Below the pieces are notes generated by a model. It was not told where the DNA came from. It saw only the letters and a program-made list of their open reading frames with translations, and made no database searches. Positions 8,708-17,077 of a stretch of 64,000 bases of DNA are shown here, one piece after another. This DNA comes from Alloclostridium intestinigallinarum (GTDB taxonomy: Bacteria; Bacillota; Clostridia; Christensenellales; UBA3700), in assembly GCA_904393845.1 (NCBI GenBank), contig CAJFNB010000002.1:1-64000 (forward strand), read 5' to 3'. Each line of letters starts with the position of its first letter. Within the stretch, counting starts at the first letter, position 1. The position numbers and the translations under genes were made by a program.

Positions 8708-9984
8708 ATATTCCCCTTAAACAGCCGCCTTTTGATGACGGGCGCGCTTTCTCCCGCTTTAAGCATTTCCCTCACGAGCAGTCCGCGCAGTTTCTCCTTC
8801 TCTTTCGCATAAGCGGGGCTGTTTATGAGATTGTGTCTTTCGCCCCTGTCCTTTTCCCTGTCGTACAGATAGTCGTCCCTGTACTTATCCGTCGAATAGT
8901 TGAGTCCTGACGAAATGCTGTAAGTGTACTTCTCTGTAATCACGCATCTGCCGTTATGGCTTTCGCTTATCTGCGCGAATACGCAGTCGCGTTCGGTTCC
9001 CGACTGCAATGCAATGCCGTCGAAATTTTCAGGCACGTCTATTCCCGCCGCCGTAAGAAGCGTGGGCGGCAGGTCAATCAGGCTGACAAGTCTGTCCGTC
9101 CTGCCCATATCCTTATATGCCCCGCCAGAAACGATGAGCGGTATGTGCGTGGACCCTTCGTGACAGGAACGCTTGTATTCCAGATTCCTCGTCATAAAGT
9201 GGCAGCCGTGGTCGGAAGTATAGACGATAAGCGTATTTTCGTACAGTCCGGACGATTTAAGTTCGTCAACTATCCTCTTCACGTTTTCGTCAAGCGACTT
9301 GCAGCAGCCCAGATAGTCCGCGTAATTGCGCTTGTAATTGCCCCTGAGACCCTTCAGATCCTCCGGTATGGGATAATTTTCAAACTGTTTTTCGTAACCG
9401 GGCGGACATTCGAACCTGAACGACGTGTTCTGGTGGTGCGGTTCCAAATACGAAATAAACAGGAAAAACGGTTTATCGTGCCCGCCGCGCAGATAATCAA
9501 GAGCAAAGTCCGTCATTCTGTCGGCGCGCACGCCTTCGAACTTCACTTCCCTGCAATCGTTATCCCACAGTACGCCTCTGCTCCCGTTGGACGAAAACTC
9601 CAGCAAATCCGCCGCAAGCCAGTACTTGTAGCCGCCGCGCAGATTTTCCGGCACGCCCTTCTTTTTGTACTGCATTCCCCTGGAAGCAAGATGCCATTTG
9701 CCTATATACGCCGTATCGTAACCGGCGGCATTGAAAAGGTCGGCGATATGCACGTCCGTTTCGCGCATGGGTATGCCGTTTTCTATGCAGCCGTTTTTGG
9801 TGGCGTACATACCCGTTTGCAGACACGCTCTCGCCGGTCCGCACACGGGCTGGCAGGTATACACGTTGGTGAAATCAGCTCCGTCCCGCGCAAGCTCCGT
9901 TAAATTGGGCGTGACTTCGGAATTTATCGTATCCGCCCTCTGCTGGTCGCTGAAAATAAAAACTATGTTGGGTTTTTCGCTCAT
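8704..9984 (-). CDS. Type I sulfatase (alkaline phosphatase superfamily)
   Basis: The 426-residue protein carries the sulfatase signature C48-G-P-A-R52 followed by ACLQTG, in which the Cys is oxidised to formylglycine by an anaerobic sulfatase-maturating enzyme. Metal ligands D13 and Q14 (FSDQQRADT) and the later YTSDHG motif (near residue 255) complete the active site, so it should hydrolyse a sulfate ester. There is no signal peptide: the chain starts MSEKPNIVFIF, which points to a cytoplasmic enzyme. It is the first gene of the operon with its own promoter (10043-10071) and ribosome binding site GAGGGAG. No maturase or sulfate transporter is in the window. A phosphodiesterase or phosphonate hydrolase activity within the same fold is a less likely alternative. 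Confidence 0.88.
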   Translation of the reverse strand: MSEKPNIVFIFSDQQRADTINSEVTPNLTELARDGADFTNVYTCQPVCGPARACLQTGMYATKNGCIENGIPMRETDVHIADLFNAAGYDTAYIGKWHLASRGMQYKKKGVPENLRGGYKYWLAADLLEFSSNGSRGVLWDNDCREVKFEGVRADRMTDFALDYLRGGHDKPFFLFISYLEPHHQNTSFRFECPPGYEKQFENYPIPEDLKGLRGNYKRNYADYLGCCKSLDENVKRIVDELKSSGLYENTLIVYTSDHGCHFMTRNLEYKRSCHEGSTHIPLIVSGGAYKDMGRTDRLVSLIDLPPTLLTAAGIDVPENFDGIALQSGTERDCVFAQISESHNGRCVITEKYTYSISSGLNYSTDKYRDDYLYDREKDRGERHNLINSPAYAKEKEKLRGLLVREMLKAGESAPVIKRRLFKGNI

Positions 9985-10011
9985 ATCTCCCTCTTGACGC
10001 CTTGTACTCTC

Positions 10012-10027
10012 CCGCGGCGCGCCGCGG
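10012..10027. repeat. Perfect 16-bp GC palindrome in the sulfatase leader
   Basis: CCGCGGCGCGCCGCGG is its own reverse complement and lies between the promoter and the ribosome binding site of the sulfatase gene. It could be an operator or fold as a leader hairpin; nothing in the sequence decides between these. Confidence 0.6.
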
Positions 10028-10042
10028 AAAAGCCTTATTTAT

Positions 10043-10071
10043 ATAATGAACGAAAAAAAGCCGTTTGTCAA
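10043..10071 (-). promoter_or_regulatory. SigA promoter of the sulfatase operon
   Basis: Perfect -35 TTGACA, 17-bp spacer, weak -10 CATTAT (or TATATA with a longer spacer). The leader would be about 50 nt and contains the 16-bp palindrome. Confidence 0.6.
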
Positions 10072-10222
10072 TAATTATTTTTTAACGCTTGCGCGCGCGA
10101 AAGCCAAAATGCTGCCGTTACTGTCGAATTATGTATTTTTTGTGCACTATTATGCGGATATTTTTCCGAACCGAATGGCAAAAATAATAATTATATGTTC
10201 AAAGTGCACATAACTTACATAT

Positions 10223-10456
10223 CTATTTTTTGTATTTACGTCTTGTGGCCATACCGCCGCGCAAATGCCTTACCCGCAGATTGTAAGCCAGAACTTCCCG
10301 CACCTGTTCATACAGCGACATGTCGATATACTTCAGTTTTTCATTCATATCGCTGTGCACCGTACTCTTGCTCACGCCCATCGCCGCGGCAGCCTGCCTG
10401 ACCGTTGCGCGGTTGTCCACTATGTACCGCGCCGTTTGAAGAACTCTTTCTTTCAT
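10223..10456 (-). CDS. spoIIID: Sporulation transcription factor SpoIIID
   Basis: A 77-residue DNA-binding protein that in Bacillus and Clostridium switches genes on and off in the mother cell during sporulation. The match is clear along the whole length: KERVLQTARYIVDNRATVR, the helix-turn-helix MGVSKSTVHSDM (26-37), and the basic end RHLRGGMATRRKYKK. I chose the ATG at 10456 because it follows AAGGGGGAG and matches the family start; longer readings add residues not found in SpoIIID. A perfect CATACAAT, like the -10 box of SigE promoters, lies on the same strand at 10620-10627 but without a clear -35 element. Its presence implies that the organism or its recent ancestors form endospores. Confidence 0.95.
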   Translation of the reverse strand: MKERVLQTARYIVDNRATVRQAAAAMGVSKSTVHSDMNEKLKYIDMSLYEQVREVLAYNLRVRHLRGGMATRRKYKK

Positions 10457-10594
10457 ATCTCCCCCTTCCGCCGTGTCGGCAATACCGCAACCGACAAGAT
10501 ATACTATTCTTCTTTGCGACAAATAATGACAAAGTATCTGTCGCCGGCGCACGAAAACGCCCGGTCCGCCGTGCGGCGCGGTATTTTCGGTAAA

Positions 10595-10647
10595 GCATAT
10601 AAAAATATCCCGTCAAAAAATTGTATGAAAATATATGCCGTCAAAAA
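10595..10647. repeat. Two imperfect tandem repeats (about 25 bp) upstream of spoIIID
   Basis: On the minus strand, TTTTTGACGGCATATATTTT and TTTTTGACGGGATATTTTTA stand about 28 bp apart (+ strand copies at 10623-10647 and 10595-10620), with a SigE-like CATACAAT between them. They may be binding sites for a regulator of spoIIID. Confidence 0.45.
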
Positions 10648-10701
10648 TCGCTTGCGATAAATTGTACCCGCAACGTCGGAATTTTGTTTTGCCGGACGCA
10701 T

Positions 10702-10784
10702 TGATATACGGGCATATGTCCATATGCGCGCATACGGCTATATGAATACCTGTGCATATGGGCAAATGTGCGCATATACATATC
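10702..10784. repeat. Cluster of CATATG palindromes
   Basis: CATATG occurs at 10713-10718, 10721-10726 and 10755-10760, with related GCGCATA/TATGCGC words between them and GATAT...ATATC at the two ends. The block lies between the TauE stop and the spoIIID upstream region; no gene is seen in it. Confidence 0.5.
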
Positions 10785-10794
10785 GGCCGCAGAA

Positions 10795-11280
10795 TTACGC
10801 GGGTTTTTTCTTTTTGAGTTTTTCCGGATAGTACGCGGTATCGCTTACGGTGAGCAGAGAGCAGCCGACAAGGCTCGGCGGAAACATTTTCGGCGAAAAC
10901 CCCTTTTTCTCTTTCACCTTGTCTATTACCGCCTTTACAGCCTGCCACGTTCCGAGGGCGATGAGGAAGCCGCCGAAGCAGCGCGAAAGTATTTCCGCGG
11001 GAACGTCGGGAGCGAACCACGCGCACACCGCGCTGCCAACAAGGGCAAGCGGCGCCGTCTTCAGAAGCGAAGGAAAGTCCACGAGTCTGTTTTTTACATG
11101 GATTGCGAGCACGGGCGCGGACATAACCACGAAGGCTATCAGATTGACAGACTGCGCCGTTTTCTGTTCCACATCCAGCGCAAGCGTAAGTATGGGAATG
11201 GTGAGCGTGCCTCCGCCCATACCCATTCCCGCTATTATTCCGCCGGCGGCGCCCGCCAGGATAAACCATACGATATTCAT
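10795..11280 (-). CDS. TauE/SafE permease, half-size protein (second of pair)
   Basis: A 161-residue membrane protein matching one repeat of the TauE/SafE family, whose full-length members (about 250 residues, eight helices) export or import sulfite, sulfoacetate or other organic anions. The glycine-rich family start AGAAGGIIAGMGMGGGTLTIP (from residue 9) is clear, with about four helices, ending in a basic tail (LKKKKPA). It overlaps the other half gene by 4 bp. Half-size tandem copies are common in Clostridia and presumably form a heterodimer equal to one full permease. The substrate is not deducible; a sulfur compound would fit the nearby sulfatase but they are not in one operon. Confidence 0.85.
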   Translation of the reverse strand: MNIVWFILAGAAGGIIAGMGMGGGTLTIPILTLALDVEQKTAQSVNLIAFVVMSAPVLAIHVKNRLVDFPSLLKTAPLALVGSAVCAWFAPDVPAEILSRCFGGFLIALGTWQAVKAVIDKVKEKKGFSPKMFPPSLVGCSLLTVSDTAYYPEKLKKKKPA

Positions 11281-11666
11281 CTGCCCACCGCCATTTTTAT
11301 TCCCGCGCCTATCATGACGATATAGAAAAACATTGACAGCAGGAAGTTATCCGTCTTTTTCAGCAGAAGCGCGCCCGCTATTCCGCCCGCAACCACGCCT
11401 CCGCCTACGGCAAGGGTAAGCTGCATATCAAAGCACCCCTTTACGATATAAATTACCGCGGAGACCAGGCATAGCGGCAAAATCACCGCGACTGCGGTGG
11501 CGTGGGCCTTTTTTGCGGTAAGACCGAAAGACGTGAGCAGCGGCACGACCAGCATTCCGCCGCCTCCGCCGAACAGTCCGTTCACGCACCCTGCCGCCAG
11601 CGCGGCGAAATATTTCAAAAATGCAAGGCGACTTGCTGTCGATTTTTCAGCCTTGTTAGCGTCCAT
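11277..11666 (-). CDS. TauE/SafE permease, half-size protein (first of pair)
   Basis: A 129-residue protein with about four membrane helices and the family motif GCVNGLFGGGGGMLVVP near residue 27. It precedes and overlaps the second half gene, so both are made together. No Shine-Dalgarno sequence is visible before the ATG; a CATAAT box ends six bases upstream (with TTAAAA 18 bp before it), which would give a leaderless message, though this promoter is weaker than others in the window. A conserved function is expected only from the pair. Confidence 0.85.
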   Translation of the reverse strand: MDANKAEKSTASRLAFLKYFAALAAGCVNGLFGGGGGMLVVPLLTSFGLTAKKAHATAVAVILPLCLVSAVIYIVKGCFDMQLTLAVGGGVVAGGIAGALLLKKTDNFLLSMFFYIVMIGAGIKMAVGR

Positions 11667-11721
11667 ATGAAAATTATGTGCAAGAATTTTATAAAATTTT
11701 AACTATTGCGCGATTATTCGT

Positions 11722-11750
11722 TTGACCCGCGGGCTTTTATTTTATATAAT
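11722..11750 (+). promoter_or_regulatory. SigA promoter of the 1402-residue surface protein
   Basis: TTGACC, 17-bp spacer, TATAAT. The leader of about 35 nt ends with AAAGGTGG before the ATG. Confidence 0.85.
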
Positions 11751-11791
11751 TAGGAAGACTTATATTATAAGGACTAATAAAAGGTGGTCAA

Positions 11792-14700
11792 ATGAGAAAA
11801 AGAAAGTTTACTTTCCTTATCATCGTAATTGTGATGATCGCGGCGCTCGTGACGGCTATTGCCGCCTGCGATCCCGACGATCCCGCAACCGAAGAGGAGA
11901 GTTATTCGACTACGCTTATCACCAACGGCAACTTCGACAGCGCCTCGGGTGATTCGCAGCCGATGACTCCTTCAAGCTGGACGGGCGAAGCCGGCTCCAC
12001 TTCTTCTTCCTCTACGTATAAAACTCCTACCGACAACGTGCATTCGGGCGTTATCGACGTGAGCGATACCAGAGGTTACAGAAGCGATTTCGGCAGCATC
12101 GAACCGGGCAAAGTGGGCGAGGATAACAATATCCTGGCTATCTATAACAGCGTCGAAGCCTCTTCCTACAAGTATACTTCCGCTTCCATAACTTTGGCGG
12201 CGGACAGCGTTTACAAGCTGAGCGTATGGGTCAAAACGGACATTTTCACCGACAGCACCTATTACGAGGACTGGCTGAACAGAGGCGACGAAACTCAGAA
12301 CTTCGACGATAACACCACCGGCGCATACGTCTATGTGAACGGCGTGGCGTACGCGGCTTTCGAAGCCATCAACACGGGCGGCGAATGGCAGGAACTTGTC
12401 GCCTATATCGACACGCACCACTCTACCGGCGGCAGCATAACCGTTATCCTGTCTTTGGGTACGGGCAACTATTCCACCGGTCATATGGCTGCGGGCTATG
12501 CCTTTTTCGACAATCTCACGCTCGTCAACCTTAACGACGAATACGCCGATTCCGACAGCGCTTTCGCCGACGGCGACAGTTCTATAAGCGAAGAAGAGGC
12601 CGAAGCCAAGGCGGTTGCCGAATACAACGCCGCGACTGTCGGCACTTCCTCTTCCAATGTCGTAAACGGTGAAACCGCGGAAGAAAGCCACAGGGTACAC
12701 ACCGCGAAATACGACATGGGCAGCGGCGATACCGAGTTCGACTATGTGACCAAGACTTCCACTCCTTATTCTTCCTCCCGCTGGACTGGCTCCGCGGGCA
12801 AGAAGACGGACGGCAGTTCTTTCGGAACTTCGACCACCAACCTGCAAAGGGGCGTGCTCGACACCGCTAATATGGACTTATCCGTCATCAACGATACCGA
12901 CGAGTACGAAAATCTTACCCTCAACGCGCACGGCAGGGTTTCCTACGACTACGGCAATAACCGCGTGCGCACGGTAAGCAATATACTCTATATCCAGGCG
13001 AGAAACGCCAGCGTTTACGGCTATTCTTCCAACACCAGCTATACCATAGAGGCGAACAACTACTATAAAGTTTCCGTGTGGGTCAAGACTTATCTTCTCA
13101 CCGGCGACGGCGCGGCTATCCGCCTTACCACCGGCGATGACGAAGAATCCGTCGTCGGCATAAGCGATATAGACACGAGCGGCGAATGGACGGAATATTC
13201 CCTCTACCTGCAGGGCAACCAGTACCGTGAAAACTCCGTAACGCTGGAACTGTGGCTGGGCACCAACAATACCGCGGGTACCGAAGGCATCGCGTTCTTC
13301 GATTCCGTATCCGTCAGCCTTATAGACAAGGACACCTATGACGCGGCAGTCGAAGGCGATACCATCGCAAAAGCGGATATGCTCACCGCCGACGACGATT
13401 TCACTTACTATAATATGGACGGCAGCGACAACTCCCTTACCTATGAAGTAAGCGGCAAGGCGGATTCTTCCAATGCGGTGCTCGCAAACGTGGGCGACAG
13501 CGTGGACGGCATTACCGTCGACAAGGCGCTTGCCTCCTACGGCGACAAGGTGTGGGTACTCAACAACTCCGTACCCGGATATGCAACGGTATCCCCCGTT
13601 GTAGACGTAGCTTCCGGCAGCGCGAACATAAGCAACCTGATAACGCTTGCTCCCAACAGCTATCTCGCCGTATCCGTATGGGTCAAGACTTCCGAAATAC
13701 TCTCCGGCGGTCTGAACGTTACCTTGTATAACTATGATATAGACGCGATAAATGAAGATCTGGAAAAAGCTCCCGACACGGACTTTACCGACCTTTCTTC
13801 CTACCGCACTTCCGTGGCGTCGCTGACCTCGCTCACTTCCAAAGGTCTTGCCGATTTCAAGATTGACGGCGTGAACGATTACGTCATGCTCACCTTCATG
13901 GTGCAGTCGGGCAAGTCTGTCGCGCACCTCGGTCTTGAATTCGCCCTCGGCAGCGGCACCGCAACCAACAGCTCCTCTTACGTGAAGGGCTATGCGCTCA
14001 TCTCCAACATCATGACGGAGGACATCGCCGCTTCCGACTACTCGGGCGCGACCACGGCAACCAACGTTGCGAAAGGCACCGTTTCCGCCGACTCTTCCGA
14101 CGTGGAGATAGCTTCCAACGGCTATTTCAACGCCTCCGACGTGTCCGGCACGAACAGCCTGTACGCAACCGACGACAACGACTTTGATTTCAGTAAGACG
14201 AACGGCAACCCCAACGGAGTGCTCGCCCTGCCCAACGGCTGGTCGGCTACCGACAGCACCCTGCTGACCGCTTACAATAACGATACGAACGCTTCCACCT
14301 ACGCTTACGGCGGCGTGCTCGACCTTGACAATATTTCCGCCAAGTATCGCGAACTTATCGCCGGAAGCAATATCGCAACCCTGCTCGGGAATAAGGACAC
14401 CATATTCTCTTCCGCGGGCAATTACAGCGGTCTGAGCGCGGATAACAACGTGCTTGCGGTTTATTCGCACAACCTGGCGGCATTCGGTTTCAGTTCCGAC
14501 GAATTTACCCTCTCTTCCAACTCTTATTACAGAGTTAGCGTGTGGGCGTATGCGGAACCCGGCTCGCAGATAAGCATAGTGATATCCACGGGCAGCGACG
14601 ACATCGAATACACCTTCTTCAGAAACAGCGACGAGAACACTTCGGAAAACGCCGGCTGGAAGGAATACGTATTCTATATCCAGACGGGCGTGAGCAGCGT

Positions 14701-16000
14701 AAGCGCGTCCCTCTCCCTGTACGTCGGTAACTCCGACTACTCCAACGAGAACACGAGCAGCGCGAATTACAGCGCGCTCTTCACCGGAGCGACCTATCAG
14801 TCCGTTACCGAAGAGGACTTCGACGCATACGTAAGCCTTAACCGCTCGAATACACAGACCGTTTCCATGCTTGTCAACACCATGGACAACGTTACGGCAA
14901 ACGACGACGCGCTCAACACTCCTTCCGACTGGTCCGCTACCCAGATTGACAGCGACGCCAGCGAGGACGACGTTTCCGCGGGCGTGTTCGACAGACAGAA
15001 CCATGACTGGAACGAGCTTCTCGACCTTGATATCGCCGGCAGCGACGCGGCGCTTTACGAAGCGCTTTACAACTCCGGCACGGTGGATACCAATATAAAC
15101 AACTCCTCCATCACCACGGGTATAGGCGATATGGTGCTGGCCATCTACAACCACGACGACGTGCTCGACGAGGACGGCAATCTGGCGGGCGGAGCTTACA
15201 GATATACTTCCTCCGACCTCACCCTCAGCGCCGGTTCCTACTACAAGATAACCGTGTGGGTGCTCACCTATAAGCTGGGCGCGGACGACAGCGCGCGCAT
15301 AGTGCTCAAGCTGGGCAACTCAACCTACACCTTCGGCGGCATAGTTGACGACGAGTCTTCCGCGATTGAAAAAGCCAGACTCATCAACACCTCCACCTAT
15401 GCGGACGACGGTACGGAAACCGTGGGCAGCTGGAAGGAAGTTTCCTTCTACGTCTACATCGACGAGGACGTGACGTCCGACGTGACGGGCAGCCTTGCGC
15501 TTCAGCTGGGCGACACCGACGAATGGGTCAGCGGCTACGCCTTCTTCGACAACTTCTCCTGCGTTGAGATAGATCCCGTAGTGGACGGCGAAACCACCAC
15601 TACCCCTGCGCAGATAGTTTCCGGCAAGGTCGGATTCGACGTGGTTTACACGAACGCGGACGATTCCACCAAGAATAACTCGTTCTCCGACGCGAACGCA
15701 TACAACGAGGACGGCACGATTAAGGAAGGCGCACTTCTTGCAAACAACTATATCGTGCACTACACCCAGGCAGACGCGGAATCCACCCCCGATGAAGAGG
15801 AACCCGACGACAACGGCGGCACGGACAGCCTGCTGTGGCTGTACATCACCTCCGGCGTGATAGGCGGTCTGATAGTGATTGCCGTGATAGTGGTTATCGC
15901 GCGCAAGATACTGAAAAAGCGTAAGCGCCAGAAGCAGGTAGGCAGAAAGTCTGATTTCGACCGCAACTACGGCGGCAGATCGGACGCACGCAAGAAATAA
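11792..16000 (+). CDS. Large surface lipoprotein with repeated CBM4/9-like modules
   Basis: A 1402-residue exported protein. The N-terminus is basic, then hydrophobic, ending in a lipobox-like AIAAC (Cys near residue 28). At least five repeats share the pattern 'YYKVSVWVKT ... GEW.E ... LxLGT ... GYAFFDN', located near residues 145-245, 430-530, 640-760, 920-1030 and 1160-1285; this resembles carbohydrate-binding modules of families 4/9 (jelly-roll). The intervening parts are rich in Asp, Ser, Thr and Asn. Near the C-terminus an acidic linker (DEEEPDDNGG) precedes a membrane helix (about 1348-1370) and a strongly basic tail (KKRKRQKQ). No catalytic domain is seen, so a role in binding glycans at the cell surface is an inference. 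It is monocistronic, between its own promoter and a terminator. Confidence 0.8.
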   Translation: MRKRKFTFLIIVIVMIAALVTAIAACDPDDPATEEESYSTTLITNGNFDSASGDSQPMTPSSWTGEAGSTSSSSTYKTPTDNVHSGVIDVSDTRGYRSDFGSIEPGKVGEDNNILAIYNSVEASSYKYTSASITLAADSVYKLSVWVKTDIFTDSTYYEDWLNRGDETQNFDDNTTGAYVYVNGVAYAAFEAINTGGEWQELVAYIDTHHSTGGSITVILSLGTGNYSTGHMAAGYAFFDNLTLVNLNDEYADSDSAFADGDSSISEEEAEAKAVAEYNAATVGTSSSNVVNGETAEESHRVHTAKYDMGSGDTEFDYVTKTSTPYSSSRWTGSAGKKTDGSSFGTSTTNLQRGVLDTANMDLSVINDTDEYENLTLNAHGRVSYDYGNNRVRTVSNILYIQARNASVYGYSSNTSYTIEANNYYKVSVWVKTYLLTGDGAAIRLTTGDDEESVVGISDIDTSGEWTEYSLYLQGNQYRENSVTLELWLGTNNTAGTEGIAFFDSVSVSLIDKDTYDAAVEGDTIAKADMLTADDDFTYYNMDGSDNSLTYEVSGKADSSNAVLANVGDSVDGITVDKALASYGDKVWVLNNSVPGYATVSPVVDVASGSANISNLITLAPNSYLAVSVWVKTSEILSGGLNVTLYNYDIDAINEDLEKAPDTDFTDLSSYRTSVASLTSLTSKGLADFKIDGVNDYVMLTFMVQSGKSVAHLGLEFALGSGTATNSSSYVKGYALISNIMTEDIAASDYSGATTATNVAKGTVSADSSDVEIASNGYFNASDVSGTNSLYATDDNDFDFSKTNGNPNGVLALPNGWSATDSTLLTAYNNDTNASTYAYGGVLDLDNISAKYRELIAGSNIATLLGNKDTIFSSAGNYSGLSADNNVLAVYSHNLAAFGFSSDEFTLSSNSYYRVSVWAYAEPGSQISIVISTGSDDIEYTFFRNSDENTSENAGWKEYVFYIQTGVSSVSASLSLYVGNSDYSNENTSSANYSALFTGATYQSVTEEDFDAYVSLNRSNTQTVSMLVNTMDNVTANDDALNTPSDWSATQIDSDASEDDVSAGVFDRQNHDWNELLDLDIAGSDAALYEALYNSGTVDTNINNSSITTGIGDMVLAIYNHDDVLDEDGNLAGGAYRYTSSDLTLSAGSYYKITVWVLTYKLGADDSARIVLKLGNSTYTFGGIVDDESSAIEKARLINTSTYADDGTETVGSWKEVSFYVYIDEDVTSDVTGSLALQLGDTDEWVSGYAFFDNFSCVEIDPVVDGETTTTPAQIVSGKVGFDVVYTNADDSTKNNSFSDANAYNEDGTIKEGALLANNYIVHYTQADAESTPDEEEPDDNGGTDSLLWLYITSGVIGGLIVIAVIVVIARKILKKRKRQKQVGRKSDFDRNYGGRSDARKK

Positions 16001-16021
16001 TCTGCAAACTTAAAACAATAA

Positions 16022-16049
16022 GGCCCGCTTGATGCGGGTCTTTTTGTTT
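16022..16049 (+). terminator. Intrinsic terminator of the surface protein gene
   Basis: Stem GGCCCGC / GCGGGTC with a 5-base loop (16022-16040), followed by TTTTTGTTTT. Confidence 0.85.
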
Positions 16050-16103
16050 TACCCCGCGCCTTATTATGCGCTTTGCACATAGAACATTATAATTAACAAG
16101 TAT

Positions 16104-16132
16104 TTGTCACGTGGCGCCGTCTTTGGTATAAT
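16104..16132 (+). promoter_or_regulatory. SigA promoter of the acetyltransferase gene
   Basis: TTGTCA, 17-bp spacer, TATAAT, followed by AAAAGGAGC before the ATG. Confidence 0.8.
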
Positions 16133-16150
16133 ATAGAAAAGGAGCAGGAT

Positions 16151-16714
16151 ATGGACTATAAGGAATATAACGCGATGACCGCCGCAGGTGCGCCGCTGGA
16201 TTCAAATTCGGAAATTCAGCAATTTATGAACTTCGCTGCCGACGAAGCGCAGAAAGTAACCGCAAAGATAAACACCGGCTATCATACGCAGGACGAACTG
16301 AGAGCGCTGGTTTCCGAACTTGTGGGTTATGAAGTGGATAAATCTTTCAGACTGTTTCCACCGATATATTCGGACTACGGAAAGAATATAAAGCTCGGCA
16401 AAAACGTGTTTATAAATTCAGGCTGTTGTTTCCAGGACCAGGGAGGAATAGAAATAGGCGACGGCTGTCTTATAGGACACCAGGCGGTTATTGCCACGCT
16501 CAACCACGACCTCTCCCCCGCGACCCGGGCGAACATGACTCCTTCCAAAGTGATTTTGGGTAAAAACGTGTGGGTGGGATCGCACGCCACCATTCTGCCC
16601 GGCGTAACCGTGGGCGACGGAAGCATAATTGCAGCCGGAGCGGTGGTAAATAAAGACGTGCCGCCCGCGTGCGTAGTTGCCGGCGTGCCGGCAAAGGTGG
16701 TTAAAAGGCTGTAA
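16151..16714 (+). CDS. Maltose/galactoside O-acetyltransferase family protein
   Basis: The 187-residue length and sequence fit the NodL/LacA/Maa branch of left-handed beta-helix acetyltransferases, which transfer acetyl from acetyl-CoA to sugar hydroxyls in the cytoplasm. Visible: an N-terminal helical part (maltose acetyltransferase-like), hexapeptide repeats from about residue 78 to 180, the catalytic histidine in ATLNHDLSP (near residue 118), and the family end AAGAVVNKDVPP...GVPAKVVKRL. The true acceptor is unknown; these enzymes often serve detoxification of non-metabolised sugars. It has its own promoter and AGGAG site and converges with the LysM gene. Confidence 0.88.
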   Translation: MDYKEYNAMTAAGAPLDSNSEIQQFMNFAADEAQKVTAKINTGYHTQDELRALVSELVGYEVDKSFRLFPPIYSDYGKNIKLGKNVFINSGCCFQDQGGIEIGDGCLIGHQAVIATLNHDLSPATRANMTPSKVILGKNVWVGSHATILPGVTVGDGSIIAAGAVVNKDVPPACVVAGVPAKVVKRL

Positions 16715-16742
16715 ATCGCGGAACGCGCCTATCCGCGCGCCT

Positions 16743-17027
16743 CTATAAATACAGCTTTTGACCTATGAAGATATACGGCGAATCAAGGCTGTTGTCGGAC
16801 ATGATTTTCTCCTTGCTTACGCCGAATTTTTCCGCGACCGACTGCAACGTGTCAAACGGTTTTACCACGTATTCCCGCCCTTCGGGACGGCGGATAAGCA
16901 GGCATATTCCCCGGTCGAACTGATCGGGCGCGCAGTTGCTGTCGGCAAGAATCTTTTCCGCCCTCACGCCGAATTTCCGCGCCACGTCCTGTAAACTTTC
17001 CCCTTCACGCACTCTGTATACCAGCAT
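16743..17027 (-). CDS. Double LysM-domain protein
   Basis: The 94-residue product consists of two LysM domains: residues 3-45 (YRVREGESLQDVARKFGV) and 51-94 (YVVKPFDTLQSVAEKFGV ... IFIGQKLYL). LysM binds N-acetylglucosamine polymers such as peptidoglycan. I chose the ATG at 17027 because GGAGGG stands four bases before it; an upstream ATG would add ten residues without a ribosome binding site. No signal peptide is seen, which recalls LysM proteins that assemble in the spore coat or cortex region from the mother-cell cytoplasm. The divergent neighbour is a SpoVB-like flippase, which fits a sporulation or envelope role, but this is inference. Confidence 0.8.
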   Translation of the reverse strand: MLVYRVREGESLQDVARKFGVRAEKILADSNCAPDQFDRGICLLIRRPEGREYVVKPFDTLQSVAEKFGVSKEKIMSDNSLDSPYIFIGQKLYL

Positions 17028-17077
17028 TTTTCCCTCCGATAAATTATATTTGCGCAAACTTCTTAATATCCTATAAT

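Noticed and set aside
10223..10552. Longer SpoIIID reading with 32 extra N-terminal residues
   Set aside because: The extra part matches no SpoIIID, while the internal ATG has a strong AAGGGGGAG site and matches the family start.
10795..11666. Frameshifted full-length TauE permease
   Set aside because: The two halves overlap by an ATGA junction, each has its own family start motif and complete helices, and half-size pairs are known in Clostridia; this is an intact two-gene form.
16717..16737. Terminator between the acetyltransferase and LysM genes
   Set aside because: CGCGGA/TCCGCG forms a short stem but no T-run follows on either strand.
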